Positions 24,228-37,100 of a DNA stretch of 64,000 nucleotides are shown here, one piece after another. Numbering within the stretch: the first letter of the stretch is position 1; each line of letters opens with the position of its first letter. A program made the position numbers and the translations under genes. Under the pieces are notes generated by a model that did not search any database, was not told where the DNA came from, and saw nothing but the letters and a program-made list of their open reading frames with translations. Location: contig NC_079365.1 of the NCBI RefSeq assembly GCF_021018895.1, forward strand, positions 15,141,501 through 15,205,500, written 5' to 3'. This stretch comes from Seriola aureovittata. Its lineage: Eukaryota; Chordata; Actinopteri; Carangiformes; Carangidae.

Positions 24228-27200
24228 ACAGACAGACCACTCATTAATAAAAATCATGTTTCATGGTGATTATAAAGCCAAATATTTCCATCACAATGTC
24301 AGGTAAAGGAATCCTCCCACTCACATTTCAGTATTTTTCAATATAGCGCTTCATATTACAGCTCTTTTTTCTGTTATCTCGCTGACAGAGCTGAGTTCAG
24401 GTAGCAGTTTGAGGGTTGAAGCGTTATGCAGATAACAGCTCACTTTTTGCTTTGTTCTATAGCATACTGACACCACACACAGATTCCTCTGGGCCCATAG
24501 ATAGCATTGCTGCTCAAAGGCTCCCAGGGTGTTTTGGTACAAGGGTATCTGATTATCTATTCAGGATTATTTTGAGGCATTGTTCAGAGATTCTTTTTTT
24601 CCCCTTTTGTCCTTCCTTTCCCACCTGTGTCATTGTACAAAGTATGTGATAATGCAGTATGCTAATAAGCTTTCCCTTTTCTAATTATTTTGGGTGCATG
24701 CAGGTAGTTTTCAGCAGCAGAGAGAGGGCTATACAAGAGACAGTTAGTATTTTGACACCAGGAAAAAGGGCAATATATCTGATCTGAGTGTGTGGACTGC
24801 ATTTATCCAAGTTGAGTCTTTGAAAGTAGCCTAACTAAAATATTTTGAAGGGATAATTTGGTTTCGGGGAACTTTAATATTTTTTTTTCTTACTCAGCCA
24901 GAGTCAGACCAACCTACAGATGCTTTGTTACATCTCTGCATGCAGTTTCTCACCATAGCTCGTGTTATGGATATCTGTGGGATCAAAAGGGAACTGTTCA
25001 GCATATGGTGCCTTCAAGCTGCAAGCTGAGGAATAAAAAAAGGCATCCATGAGTTTGTCTCATTTGGGAAAAATAGAAAAGAAAATCCTTAACTTAATTA
25101 ATTTTTACAAAACAAAGTTATAATTATGCATTTAAGCTTCTTAAACATTAACTGCTTTTTATTATTTGTTTTTTGCACAGTCGGTGCTATCTAATCATCA
25201 TGGCATCACCCATGAGACACTATAAGCTTTCAGTAGACCAAATGCAGCACTGTTGGTCCACACTATTACCACTGTGTTGTCTGGAGTATCATCAGCCGTG
25301 ACGAGGCTTTACACGGTTCTACGTTGACCCCCCCCAGGTCCTTTTGTCAGGCAGTGAGAACTTTAAACCAGCCCGGAGGGAAATTGAGGCAGGGGAAAGG
25401 CGTGGCAGGATTGCACCTGCTTTGATCCTCTTCAGCCCCTCTACATCTTTAATGCCTCCTAGGCTCCGGGTGCAGACTCCCTTAACTGCTCTCTGTTCAG
25501 TGATTTCTGCGTGGGATGGAGCAGAATGGCAGGGGTTGTGGCTGCGATGCCATCAAAGCGCAGAAAGCAAAGTGAGAGTCGATAAGTGATGTGTGAGTTT
25601 GCGAGCGAGCATGTGTCTCTGTGACTGATTGCTTTGGCGCTTGGTGAAAATTTGAGTTGGAGGAGGTAACATGCCTTTCTGCTCCGTGTGTGTGTGTGTG
25701 TGTGCCTGTGTGCTTTAAAATGCAGCTTGTGGTGAGAGCAAGATAAGTCTCTTTCATTATTAATGCTGTCATTCCCTCCATTATATTTTTATTGGTTAAC
25801 ACACGGTTCTTGTTTCTTGAGGCCTCTCAAACATAATAACCTTAACATAATAGAAAGCTGCAGTCCAGAGCTGTTGGCAGTCTCTGACCTGCAGTGCTTC
25901 ATGTTTTCTGTTTACAATTAATATGTCTTGTTATCCCTTCAATCTGCCATTTGACGGTCTGTGGAGGAAATACTTGGCTGTGGAGGCACAGAGCTATATT
26001 TAGACACCAATGATGCTGATGATAGTTTCATCACTTCTTTCTTTTCTTTCCTACAAAGAGTGGGCTATGATGTGCTGCAGCCCTGTGTACACACTGGGAT
26101 TTTCCCGGAAATTTCATATAATGCCTGCTTTCATGTTTGCTGTGCCAGGCTTTCTGAGAACTGTAGCAGCCTTAATGTTCAGTTATTATCCGTTTTTCGC
26201 CCAGAGCTTCGTCCTTGGTTACATCTAAACCTCACCCACTGCTTAACCACCTTATGCCTTATGCTATGAATCTTGTGTATCATTCGCTGCATCTTTTGAA
26301 GGCCTCCATAAATGAGACTCGGTGGGGTGAATGCCAATTTTTATGCATTTGATGATGAAAGCATAATTGGGGTGGAAAGTTACAAAGTATATTTACTCAA
26401 GTACCAGAGTTAAGCACATTTCAGAGGTATTTGTACTTTACTTGGCATTTTATGCCACTTCATACTTCTGCTTCTCTACATTTCAGGTGGAAATATTGAA
26501 ATATCTTATTTTCCACCTCATTTATATGAGAGCTATAACTTCTGGTTACTTACTTTATTAAAGATTAGGATTTACATATGAAACATATAATCTACCAGTG
26601 AAATGTGATGCATTTTTATAGATTAAACTACCCAACAGTACATAAAGTAGTTAATAGTAGCTCCACCTCAACCAGCTACCACCAACATTGAACTGCTTAT
26701 TACATGGTAATGCAGTAATAATAACTGACAGGAGCTACTCCGCTTGATGAATACCTTTATTTTTGATACTTTATATTTTGCTGCTAATAGTTCTGTGATT
26801 TTACTCATCTACATGCCAGACTTTCACTTGTAATGGAGTATTTTTAAATTGTGCTATCGCTACTTTTACTTAATGAAAGGATCTGAATACTTCTTCCACC
26901 ACTGGGATTTTCTAAGCTGTGCCATTAATGTGCTTATTTTAGATTTAAAAAACTTTCATAAACCTGTTTTTTATAAGTATTTTGTGAGATAACATTGCTT
27001 AAAATGTATCTCTTAAAGTTTGTCCTGTCATGTTTGCAGTATTAGGCCAAAATTTACAGTCCACTTTACACTCTGTCTATCCAGAGACCCTTGATGACCC
27101 TTGAAGGAAACACTCCACAGGAAACCTTTCGATGGTAAAAAAAAAAAAAAAAAATGACGCACTTCAGAGCAACCGATGAGGGATGCATCCTCTAGGACAG

Positions 27201-30200
27201 AAAGACACGCAATAAATGTTGATTATTAAATAAATTACGTATCTAACATTTAATAACTTGAATACTTAAAGATATTTTTGGCATTTTGGCCTGGAGCAGG
27301 GGGAAATTGTTAACCTTGCTCTGTCAAAAAAGGGCCTAGACCGGAAAAGACAAAGCAAGTAACTCCCTGTGAAACAACAACTAGTCATTTTTTTTACATT
27401 TATTTTTGTGTACAGACTAAAGAAATGAGAAATGTTGTGTTAACTTAGAGCTCCAGCTGGGCATCACACTCCAACCTGCCAATTAGAGTTTTTGTTGTGA
27501 GCGCACTCTGACAGGTAGTGCTGTCGCTGTTGTATTTATGACCTGTGTGTACATTTGTGTCTCCTCTCTTCTGTTTGTGCACACTACTCCCATTCAGCTG
27601 AGGGTTAAATCGGCCTCTCACATTTTTCTGACCCACTCGGCCTCACCTGTTTTGAAATGCGACTAATGGTTGCTATGGCAATATTGTCACTAAGGCAATG
27701 TTTATTCGTGTTTTGTGTTGTTTGATACAAAAATGTAAATTGTGCATTCAGTTATCTGCAAATATGATATTTTTTAACATGTCTTTTTAAATTTGGTTTG
27801 TACTCCTGTGATGAATTAATGTGTAAGTTCAAAATTGTACTCTGAGTTGATGCAGGCTTCTTATAATGGTCTTTTTGAATGTGTGGGCCTGCCTTCTTTC
27901 ATCTGTGTGGAGAATGGCAGCCAGAGTCTGAGACTGAGGCAGTGGGATTGTTGAAAACTGAAGAGATTAGACTGTGGAAGCTTTTTATATCCACATAGTA
28001 TCTTGTCATTGTTCATCTGGGTGGACAATACCTCTTTGGAAGCGCTTATATCCTCTCCACACACACATACACATGCTCCCACAAAATCCTGTTTGTGTGC
28101 GTCAAGCAGCTTGTTCATCAGATAGCTCAGTGTGGTTTATTGACTTGATTTCAGCTTATTACATCCAGCTAAGTCGGCAAGGACATCTTGGCCTTTAAAC
28201 AGAAGTTCATGGCCTTTAAGAGGCAATTCTCTGTTGGAACTTTGGGCTCAGTCTAAATCTGTCTGTTTTGAAGTAGCAGGCTGTGGAAGAGTGGGTTTGT
28301 GAAGATTAGGCGTATCTTTACATCATCATCCTCACCGGAGCTTCATTGGCCAGTTCACCCAGCTTGAATGTGAGAGCATAGCAGAGTGAGGAGATGTAGA
28401 CGAGCAAAGAGCAGCATAACACCAACACTTGTCATTGGTGACCCCATCTGACTCTGCAACATGTTGTATTTCTGAAACTGAATATCTGTGGACCAGAACT
28501 GTCTTATTGTTCTTCAAAAAGACACAGATTTTACTCTTTTATTTTGATATTTCTCTAACTGTGTATCTGTGGTTCATTTGCAGTTGGAAAAGATTTAAAA
28601 TGGCATAGATCATGTGCGATGTGTTTTGAAACAAAAAATGTGATATGAAACCCTAACCCATTATTAATGCTTAAGATTGCTGAACAGTGGGAACGTTTCA
28701 AAACCAAGAGGATTCACTGTACTTCTTCTGCATCCGCTCTGGCGACAGCCCAGGCTAGAGACATTATGTTTTCAGGTCGTCCATCTGTCCGTATGTCTAT
28801 CTGTACATCTGTACACATTCACTTGGAGTCAAATTGATCTAAACTTCTGCAAGAATACAATGGCCCTGCCATAAGACAGATGATTTGGTCCGATTCTTTC
28901 ACTGTCTGTGTTTATTTATGTGTACAGGGAGTTGCTACCATTTTAAGTCAATGAAAAACTTCTGTTCGGGTTATTTGCCTTTGGATTGTTGAGGGCTGCA
29001 GATGCTATAAAGGTCAGTTGCAAATAGTTGTTTAAGGATTATTAAATTGTAATGCATCTCTAAAATGATGTCTTTGTCTCATAAAACAGCCAAAAGTATG
29101 CTTGAATTTTTTATTCTAGTTCAGCATGGGCTCAATAAGTGTTTCATTTCTATCGTAAAAGTTTATTTGCACTTGGCAGACTATGCACCATCGAGGAAAA
29201 CTGTATGGCTCCATGTTAAAAATCCCCCCCAAGCACTGAGCCTTGGCCTTGGTCAGACTGGATAAATATGAGTTTCTCTTTATTTGTATTTTTTTGGTCT
29301 GGTACAAACTTTACAAACTGTGCATTACATTGCTGTTCATGTAGGGAGTGGGCAGCCAAGGTTGGTACAGTTGACTTTGCATTCAGGTCTCTTTCTCTTT
29401 CTGGGGTTGTAGCCACAACGAGGGCTGAGACCATGTATAGTACAAATTCTTTCTGAACCAATAATCATAATGCAACACTTTGACTCAGCAGCACTCTATG
29501 TGTGAAAGAGCCTTAACAGTTCAGTTCTGTATATATACAGTCGAAACTAATTAACTCTTGTGTCCATTGTTTGTAACTATCACCTTTTTTGTGCACTTGA
29601 ATAATTTAAATAATAGGAGTGTATTTATGTGAGCCTCCTTGTGCATACTGACATTTGCCCATTGCTGTGTGTATACTGCCTGCCAGACAATTGTTTTGGG
29701 GGCGTTTTAAAAAATGAAAGAGTTGATGTTTTGAATGATTATCAGACGGTCGTTCTTTTCTGTGTGTGTGATCCCTGGTTTAGCACTCATGTCTGCTTTA
29801 CAAAAAGGCCTTCAGCATAGTGTGTGATGTGGATACACCAGCACTGTCATCCCATTATAATCAAGCAAGTCCATTCAGCCCTGTAGGTAAAAATAGGATG
29901 AAATTTACCTCACTGTATTTTAAATTCTCCCCAAGGCAGCTCCACAGCCTGCGATTCTCACTTCAATCAAAGGTCTCAATATTTGCCCACAACTGATGGT
30001 CAGACCTTGATGTCCATCTCACACCTCCAGGTCAGAAGCATATTGTACTATGGATCACATGAATCCAGTCCCCTCCATCAGTCGGTCATTCTGCCTCTCT
30101 GGCTGTCCCGCAGTGAAAAGGCCACACTGCCTTCCCTGCACTGTGGATGAGCAAATATTAAATGGATGCCAGATTCCTGCGAAAGACCCCTCTACGGCAG

Positions 30201-33200
30201 CTAATCCACCACCCTCTGGCTGCTGAGACACAGGAGCAGAGCAGGGGCAGAGGTGTCAAAAGAGATCCGCTGCTGACATTTCCTAAAATGTATTACAAGT
30301 TTTGCTTCTCTGTCTCCTGATTTTACAACTACAACTGTTCTGCAGCCGACCTCTTTCTCTGTGTGTTTGTGAGTTTGTTTGTTTTCCAGTGGATGCACAC
30401 TAAGATGCTGGGCTTATGTAAAGTAACCACACAGACACACTCTGGCCTTTGGGCCCCTCCGTACCAACAGCATGGGAAAGGAGTAATATAATGGGGGGAG
30501 ACAGGGCATGCTCTGTTTATGTTGCAAAAGTGGTAATCTTCTGCCAACACTATGCTGGACGCTCTGTAAATGCAACTTGTTCGGCAATGATACCCTGATA
30601 CTCCTTTATTCTGCATTTATTTTCTGTCTGTTAAATGTATGCTTTACCTCAACCAAATAATTCATTCGCAGACTATGAAATTGAGATTAAATCAGATGGT
30701 GACATTGTCATAGATTATATAATACTACTCCTATGAATACATTGGCCCTCACGTAGGAACATGTATTACTTTCAGCAATGTTTAAACAAGGGGACTGAAA
30801 GACTCAAGGCAAAAAAAGCTCACAGCAAATGTGTCTTCATTACGCTAGCTTACTATCAGCCTCATAATTTGCCTTATCTTTTTTTTTTTACTGTTTAAAT
30901 CTTGGCAAACCAACCTACCAACACATCATCAGACGCAGAGCAACATGGTTGTTGCCTGACATTCTTTGCTACAGCAAAAGCGACTTCAGCTGTTGAACTA
31001 CTGACGCTGAAGCCCAGCTATCCCCCGGCTATCCCCAGAGCACTACAGTTGACAGGTATGCCACAAATATTTCTTGCTCACAGTAAGGAGCAGAGTGTAA
31101 AGTAACTTGCCTGGTGTATCAGAGACTTGCAATCATATTAAATAACCCCACATACTCGTTTTTGAGCGAGCGTATACTTATGATATATAAAATGAAGGCT
31201 AAATGCTCTCCAGAGCTGTGGACAGAATGACACCGTGAACATGGAAGATGTGTCGTGTTGTACACGTTTGAAATACTGAACCCAGTATCAATTTGTGCTG
31301 TCAAGCCGAATCATTTCACATCCCTCATTGTACCTTTTTACATACTGTAACAACTAATGAATTCAAAATGAATGCTGATATTGCAGGTAAATAAAATCAA
31401 TATAATTTTGCTTAAATATAGAGACTAGATATTCCAATAGTATTTTGCGAAGTGAACTCAATGATACTGTGTCTGTATGAAACTTTAGCTGTAGATTCTG
31501 GTAAACTAACCTGTCTTGTCAAAAAATAGGTTGTTTGCAAGAAAATAATAACAATATCTCTTGAGACTGATGTTCCCTGCAGTAGTGTGCAGGGGGAGAC
31601 ACTTATGTAGGTACGCTGGGGAAAACCCTGAAGGCTGTGGCAGAGTATTTTCTCATCCTACCACCAATGAGCAGGCTTGACATGAGGATTGTAGGCAGGT
31701 GTCCGTAACACTCGGACAAAGTGCTCTGTGTCTCTATTTCCTGACTCCTCTTGTCTTTATATACAGCTTCTTGAAAGCAGCCCTGTTTTAGCTCAGAAGA
31801 ACCAAAATGAAATGGGGAACAATGACGTAAAATGCTCAGAGAAAACACTGACTCTCTTATGATCAAACATAGGCTTACATCTCCTTTTGTCCTCACCTGT
31901 GTTGCGCCATGGCCGGTCCCGCCGTGCCAACATCACTGCCCACTTGCTGCTCTGTGGGGGGAGTTTAAGAGCTTCAAAGACGGAAGGTCTTGCGATAGAT
32001 TTTGTAAGGTAATTGTCAAATACCTTTTCTGCCGCTGTGTTCTTCCTCTCTCCGTCCCAGGTGGCCTCACAATCCATTTCACTTTTGAACCTGTGGTCCA
32101 TTCTGGTAGTCTCCACGAGAAAGAAAATGTTCTTGTGCTTTTAATGGGATTAACAGAAGCCCTCAAGGAAATAAATCCAAACTAACACAACAAGAGATGA
32201 GAAACTGAACTGAAAATTAAATATGTCACCCCAAACCTTATCTGTAAAATGTATGCAGAAGATCTTCAAAATGTATAGATAATATATACAGATGTATAGA
32301 TTAATCGTAAAAGTGGACACTTGTCAACTGTTGAGGTACCACGAGACAGAGCTTCAGAGTTGTTTATTTTTTGCCTTGACTCATAATGGTGTTTGTTGAC
32401 CTTTATGACCCAATTTGCAGTTTTGGATTGGTGTCCCATATCTGGCAGATTTTTTTCCAAAACTGTAGCCCTGCTGTAACAAAACACCTGACCTGAAAAA
32501 TACATCCAAGAATCATATTGATTACTCAATGATGATTCTGGTGTTGGCAATCCAGTGTGAGGTAGTAATTTCAGTCCTTAATGAACTCAGTGCAGGCCTT
32601 CTTTAGAGGCCGCTGATGGGGAGTCTGTAAGCTTTAGAGACAGTTTGTTCAATACCAATACCTTTTTAATTAAGCAGACATTTACCTCGGACTCTCATCC
32701 TCTCTTACACTCACTCGATGTGTATGTGTGTTTGTCTGTGTTCTTATGCTCTTGCGGAGCAGGAAATCCATCCTCATGTAATTTGAAACCCACTGTAAAC
32801 ACCTGAAACTTTCTCTCAATTACAGTTACATTTCTAACATATCCTGACCTGACGTTCAGAAGCACCATCATGTCGACCTTGTCTAATACATGTCACAGGC
32901 ACATGTAGCATTACTGGTGTCGTGTATAGATAGCTATCTTACAAGCATCGCTGGACATAATCAAAGACAATGCTGCAGACATGCTGCTCTCTGTATCTCC
33001 ACAGGACCGCTACATTATTTTACATTTGTAAAATATCCCCCCCCCCTCCTTCCTTTACATGGCACCATGGGCACCATCTATTTTTCCTCTCACAAATAGT
33101 TTTTTTTAACTCCAGTTTCTAAAAGTTTGTTGACAGTCAGTTTTTGTTGTTTATTGATCAGCCTCCCTTATTGTGCTTTGTCTAAAATCTATTTCATCTA

Positions 33201-34074
33201 TGCTTGTAAATCTACTTCTTAACAAAAAGTCAAGAACAAATATTCAAATTTATTTAATAAGATAAACTTTATTAAGTCAGTTTTTTCTAACTTTATCCAG
33301 CCTCACTGGCATTGTCAACGCCTCAACACTTTCAACATGTTTTCACAGTAAGTTCCTGCCACTGTCTTTTCATTTAAATGTATTTATTGTGAAGCTCGTA
33401 CAGGAAGTGTTGAGTTAGAATCAACTCTAACTTTACACATCAACATGAGTTTATTGCTGCGAATGAATGCAGCAGAACAGAAAATGATATTGGGCTTCCG
33501 CTGTGACAATGCACAAGGGGTTGCTGTGGCACTAAAAATGAAGGTGTGGTTGGCTGCTACGAGTGAGTGAACGTGGCTGAAACGCTGGTTTAGGTGACAG
33601 GCTCAGTGCATCCCCTCCAGGTCACTAGTCAATCACACAGCTAACACTCACACAGACAAACATAATTACACTCACATTCACACCTACAGACACGTTTCTA
33701 ATTTACCTAACCTTTGTGCTTTGGAGGAAACTGGAGCACCTGGAGAAAACTCATTCAGACACAGGGAGAACATGTAAGCCCTGCACAGAAAACCCACAGC
33801 CATGTTTCAATTTGGGTTTAATCTTCGAGAGATGTGTCCACCCCACCAACTTCTCCACTAGAAACTAGTCGTTGAAACTCATTTCATCTCCTGCAACTAT
33901 GGAAGGCCGGGCTGATGTTGATCACATTTGACTCGTTTCCATGTTTGCCTGCATGGAAAGCCTGTTAGCAGCTGAACTCTCAGGCGAAATTACCCATCAT
34001 AAGTCAGTATATGTACTAGTGCTTTTAAACACCATTGGTTCTGCAGCTAAACTCAGTTTGCTCAACATTCCAAC

Positions 34075-34123
<49 letters not shown>

Positions 34124-37100
34124 ATATAATATAATATAATATATATATACCAATGTTTTTGATAGTTAATGTATTCCCACAATTAAACCAGAGGCCATCC
34201 ATTTTTCAACATAAAGACAAATAAAGATAAATGATGCATAATAATGTCATGCCAAAATCTTCTAGACTCTTCTTTCTTGCATTTTTACTACATATATTCT
34301 AACTCCATATGTGTGTGAATTTACTGTATTGTAATGTTTTCAGCCCCTTTTTGCATCTCCCTGTGGACTGCACACTTACTGTATGTCACAATCTAACTAG
34401 CAGCAGCCTGGAGCTGCAGTGGGGGAACAATCTGTGTGTTAGAGATGACTGGTGAGCAATCCCTCATTAGAATAGATGAGACACCCGTGGTTTGTTGTGT
34501 GGAGCCTGGAGAAATGTTTCATGGGTGCAAATATTGATTCAGTTTATTCTCTCCCTGTGGGATGAATGTTGTAGATCCATGTGGTTGAATATTTGCTCTG
34601 ATTAATGATCAGAGACTGAAGTCAGCAAGATTTTGCATGTTGACATTAGTCATGGGAGTCATTTTATGCAAAGCTATGGGAATTTATCTGTGTTCATGTT
34701 AATTATTAGATAAATAATTTTGATCAAAAAAAACAATATGAAATATCTGAGGTGAAAAACAAAATTTAAGATATCAAGCGTAGCTTTTTATTGATAAATG
34801 CTTGTTTTATTACTAAAAGGGACTAATAAGCAGCTCATTTATGTTTATTTATGCTTTCTCCCACTATGCCCTCTCCATTCTTTTGAGCTGTGCTGCTGCA
34901 AGATGACATTGTTTACTTGTTAACTACAGTGAACTGTGTCTTTTTAATTGCAGTAGGAAAAAACAACTTTTGGATGTATGGAAAACAAAAATTTCGGCTC
35001 CTCATTATTAAAAATCAGGATCTTCCCTGTGAAAATTGTTTATTTTTTTTAAAGGAAGAAACAAGTAAAGGAAGAAACAAACCTTAAGCATTAATTTTCT
35101 AATGTTCGATCTTAATCTTCCACTTGCACTGTGGTTCTGTTAATTTGAATGTATTTTAAGACATTGAAGAAATAATTCAGTGTTTGTTTTTCTGAAGGAA
35201 AGGAGCAGGGTTGGTGTGTAAGATAATGAAGTGCAGCTCATTAAAAAAAAAAGTCTTTGTTATTCAGTGAACTTATTTTTTCCTCTAACAATGAGCACGA
35301 TAGTGATGTGTTCACTACCTGCCCCACTGTGGATCTGTTCTTGCCTCTCACCTCTTTGTGAAAGGCATGCTTGGAAGATGAATGGTGTTGATTAAGAGAC
35401 AGTGTCAACATCGTCTCCTGGCTGCTTTCTGCTTGCTGCTCTACATCTTAACCAACTCCTAATAAGAAAGCATTGAGCTCGTGGGAGAGGCAGGAGGCAA
35501 ATATGTTTATTTGTGGATGTAGAGAAGCATGTCCACGCGGACTTGTGTGGATATGAACGTTGGAAAAAGGGTTTAAAAAAAGGCCTGTGGATGTATGTAT
35601 GTGTGTGTGTGTGTCATTGTTTAGCTGTAGAGCTCATGTTTCTCATGTCAGCAAGTGTGCGAGAAATAAAACAGGGCACAGAGCTGTGTGTGAGCTGCTC
35701 CATTGGATTAGGGTAGCAAATTGATTGTAAGCGTGTAGTTGTCTCCATCGGAAAGTGCCACTGATTGCGGAGGAGGGTGAGCGTGCTGGCGCCTAATTTG
35801 ATCATTCAACAGCTAATGCAATCTGCGTTACGGCAGCTACTGCAGATTGGGATTAATGTGCCAATAGGCTGAGCAGGAATGGAGAGGAAGAGGAAAGTTA
35901 GAAGGCTGGCGATCGCACACAGCGCTGTGATCAATTGAAGTAACAGAATGACAGGGGCTCGAACACTATCCATTCACCCCCTGTGGCTGACTAGTCCATA
36001 TGTTCTCAGAAAACACCAGACGGCTCGACTCCAGTCAGGAAAATAAGACTCGGTCTTCTCTGAAATGCAATGATAACAACATCCTTTTGAGTTAAAACAT
36101 AAACATTTTACCATTTACCATTTAATAAGTATGTATATAGTATAATGGTAAAAAAATAAAGTGAATGTGCTTTATTTGTGAAGGCAAAAAGCAAGAAATG
36201 TACATTTTCGAGTCTGAATCTCACAGAGCTGCCCATGTAAATGCATGAAGCAGCAGATGTGTTATTCAGTGTTCATCTGTGTAGCTGGAAAACTTATTTG
36301 CCTTGTTGCCAGTCAATGTGTTGAAACAACATTTGCATAAAGCAGCAGTCAGTGTCTTTATATTAGTGTGACTGTGACACTGATTGACAGCCAGCAACAG
36401 AAGACTCACACACTGTGTACCATGGCAAATGTTAGCATGCTAGCCACGATTTGTGCATGATCATACAGTATATCTCAGTCAATGTGTGGGCGTGCTATAG
36501 AGCTTTTTAGCTAGTTGGTGGTAGCACTAAATTAGGTTAGTATTAAATTTGAAAATCACATTCAAATGAAGTGTTAGACTGGAAAAAAAAAAATGTTTAA
36601 TTTCCATTAATAATTAACACCTTCCAAACATGTTTCAGTGCTTTGCTTTTTCAGACTTTTTAAAAACCTTTTTAAACCTAGGTTGCTTATATCCATGTGC
36701 AGTTTTCTTCTTCTTCTCTTTTATTGTCGCATTGCTTCATTTTTCAGTGTATTATTGTTGATATATGCCTCACCACATCTGTCGAACATCTGTGCTTGTG
36801 TCCATCCTTGGTCTCTGTGCACACACAGAAAACAAAAATACAGGAAACCACTTATTAAAACATTGCTCAGCAAAAACACCACAGCTGGATACCTTTTAAA
36901 AATTTGTAAACCCAATTGTAACCTTTCAGTCATTTCTGTATTTCTATGTCTATGTAGCACCTACATTCTTTCGTTCCATTGATCAGTTCTGCATCAGAGA
37001 CTAATTGCATCAGGTGTGCATTGATTAAACCCTTTTCAGTGGCTGAATTCAGAGTGACCTCATATGAAATGAGCGAAAGAAAAGAAGAGCTGTATATCAC

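Noticed and set aside
31793..32185. Overlapping open frames of 117 and 107 codons on opposite strands
   Set aside because: No family resemblance, no splice signals in a sensible place, and overlap on both strands. More likely a region of low stop density than a gene.
35955..35964. GGGCTCGAAC, which on the minus strand looks like a tRNA T-loop (GTTCGAGCCC)
   Set aside because: No matching A box, acceptor stem or cloverleaf could be formed in the surrounding 80 bases.
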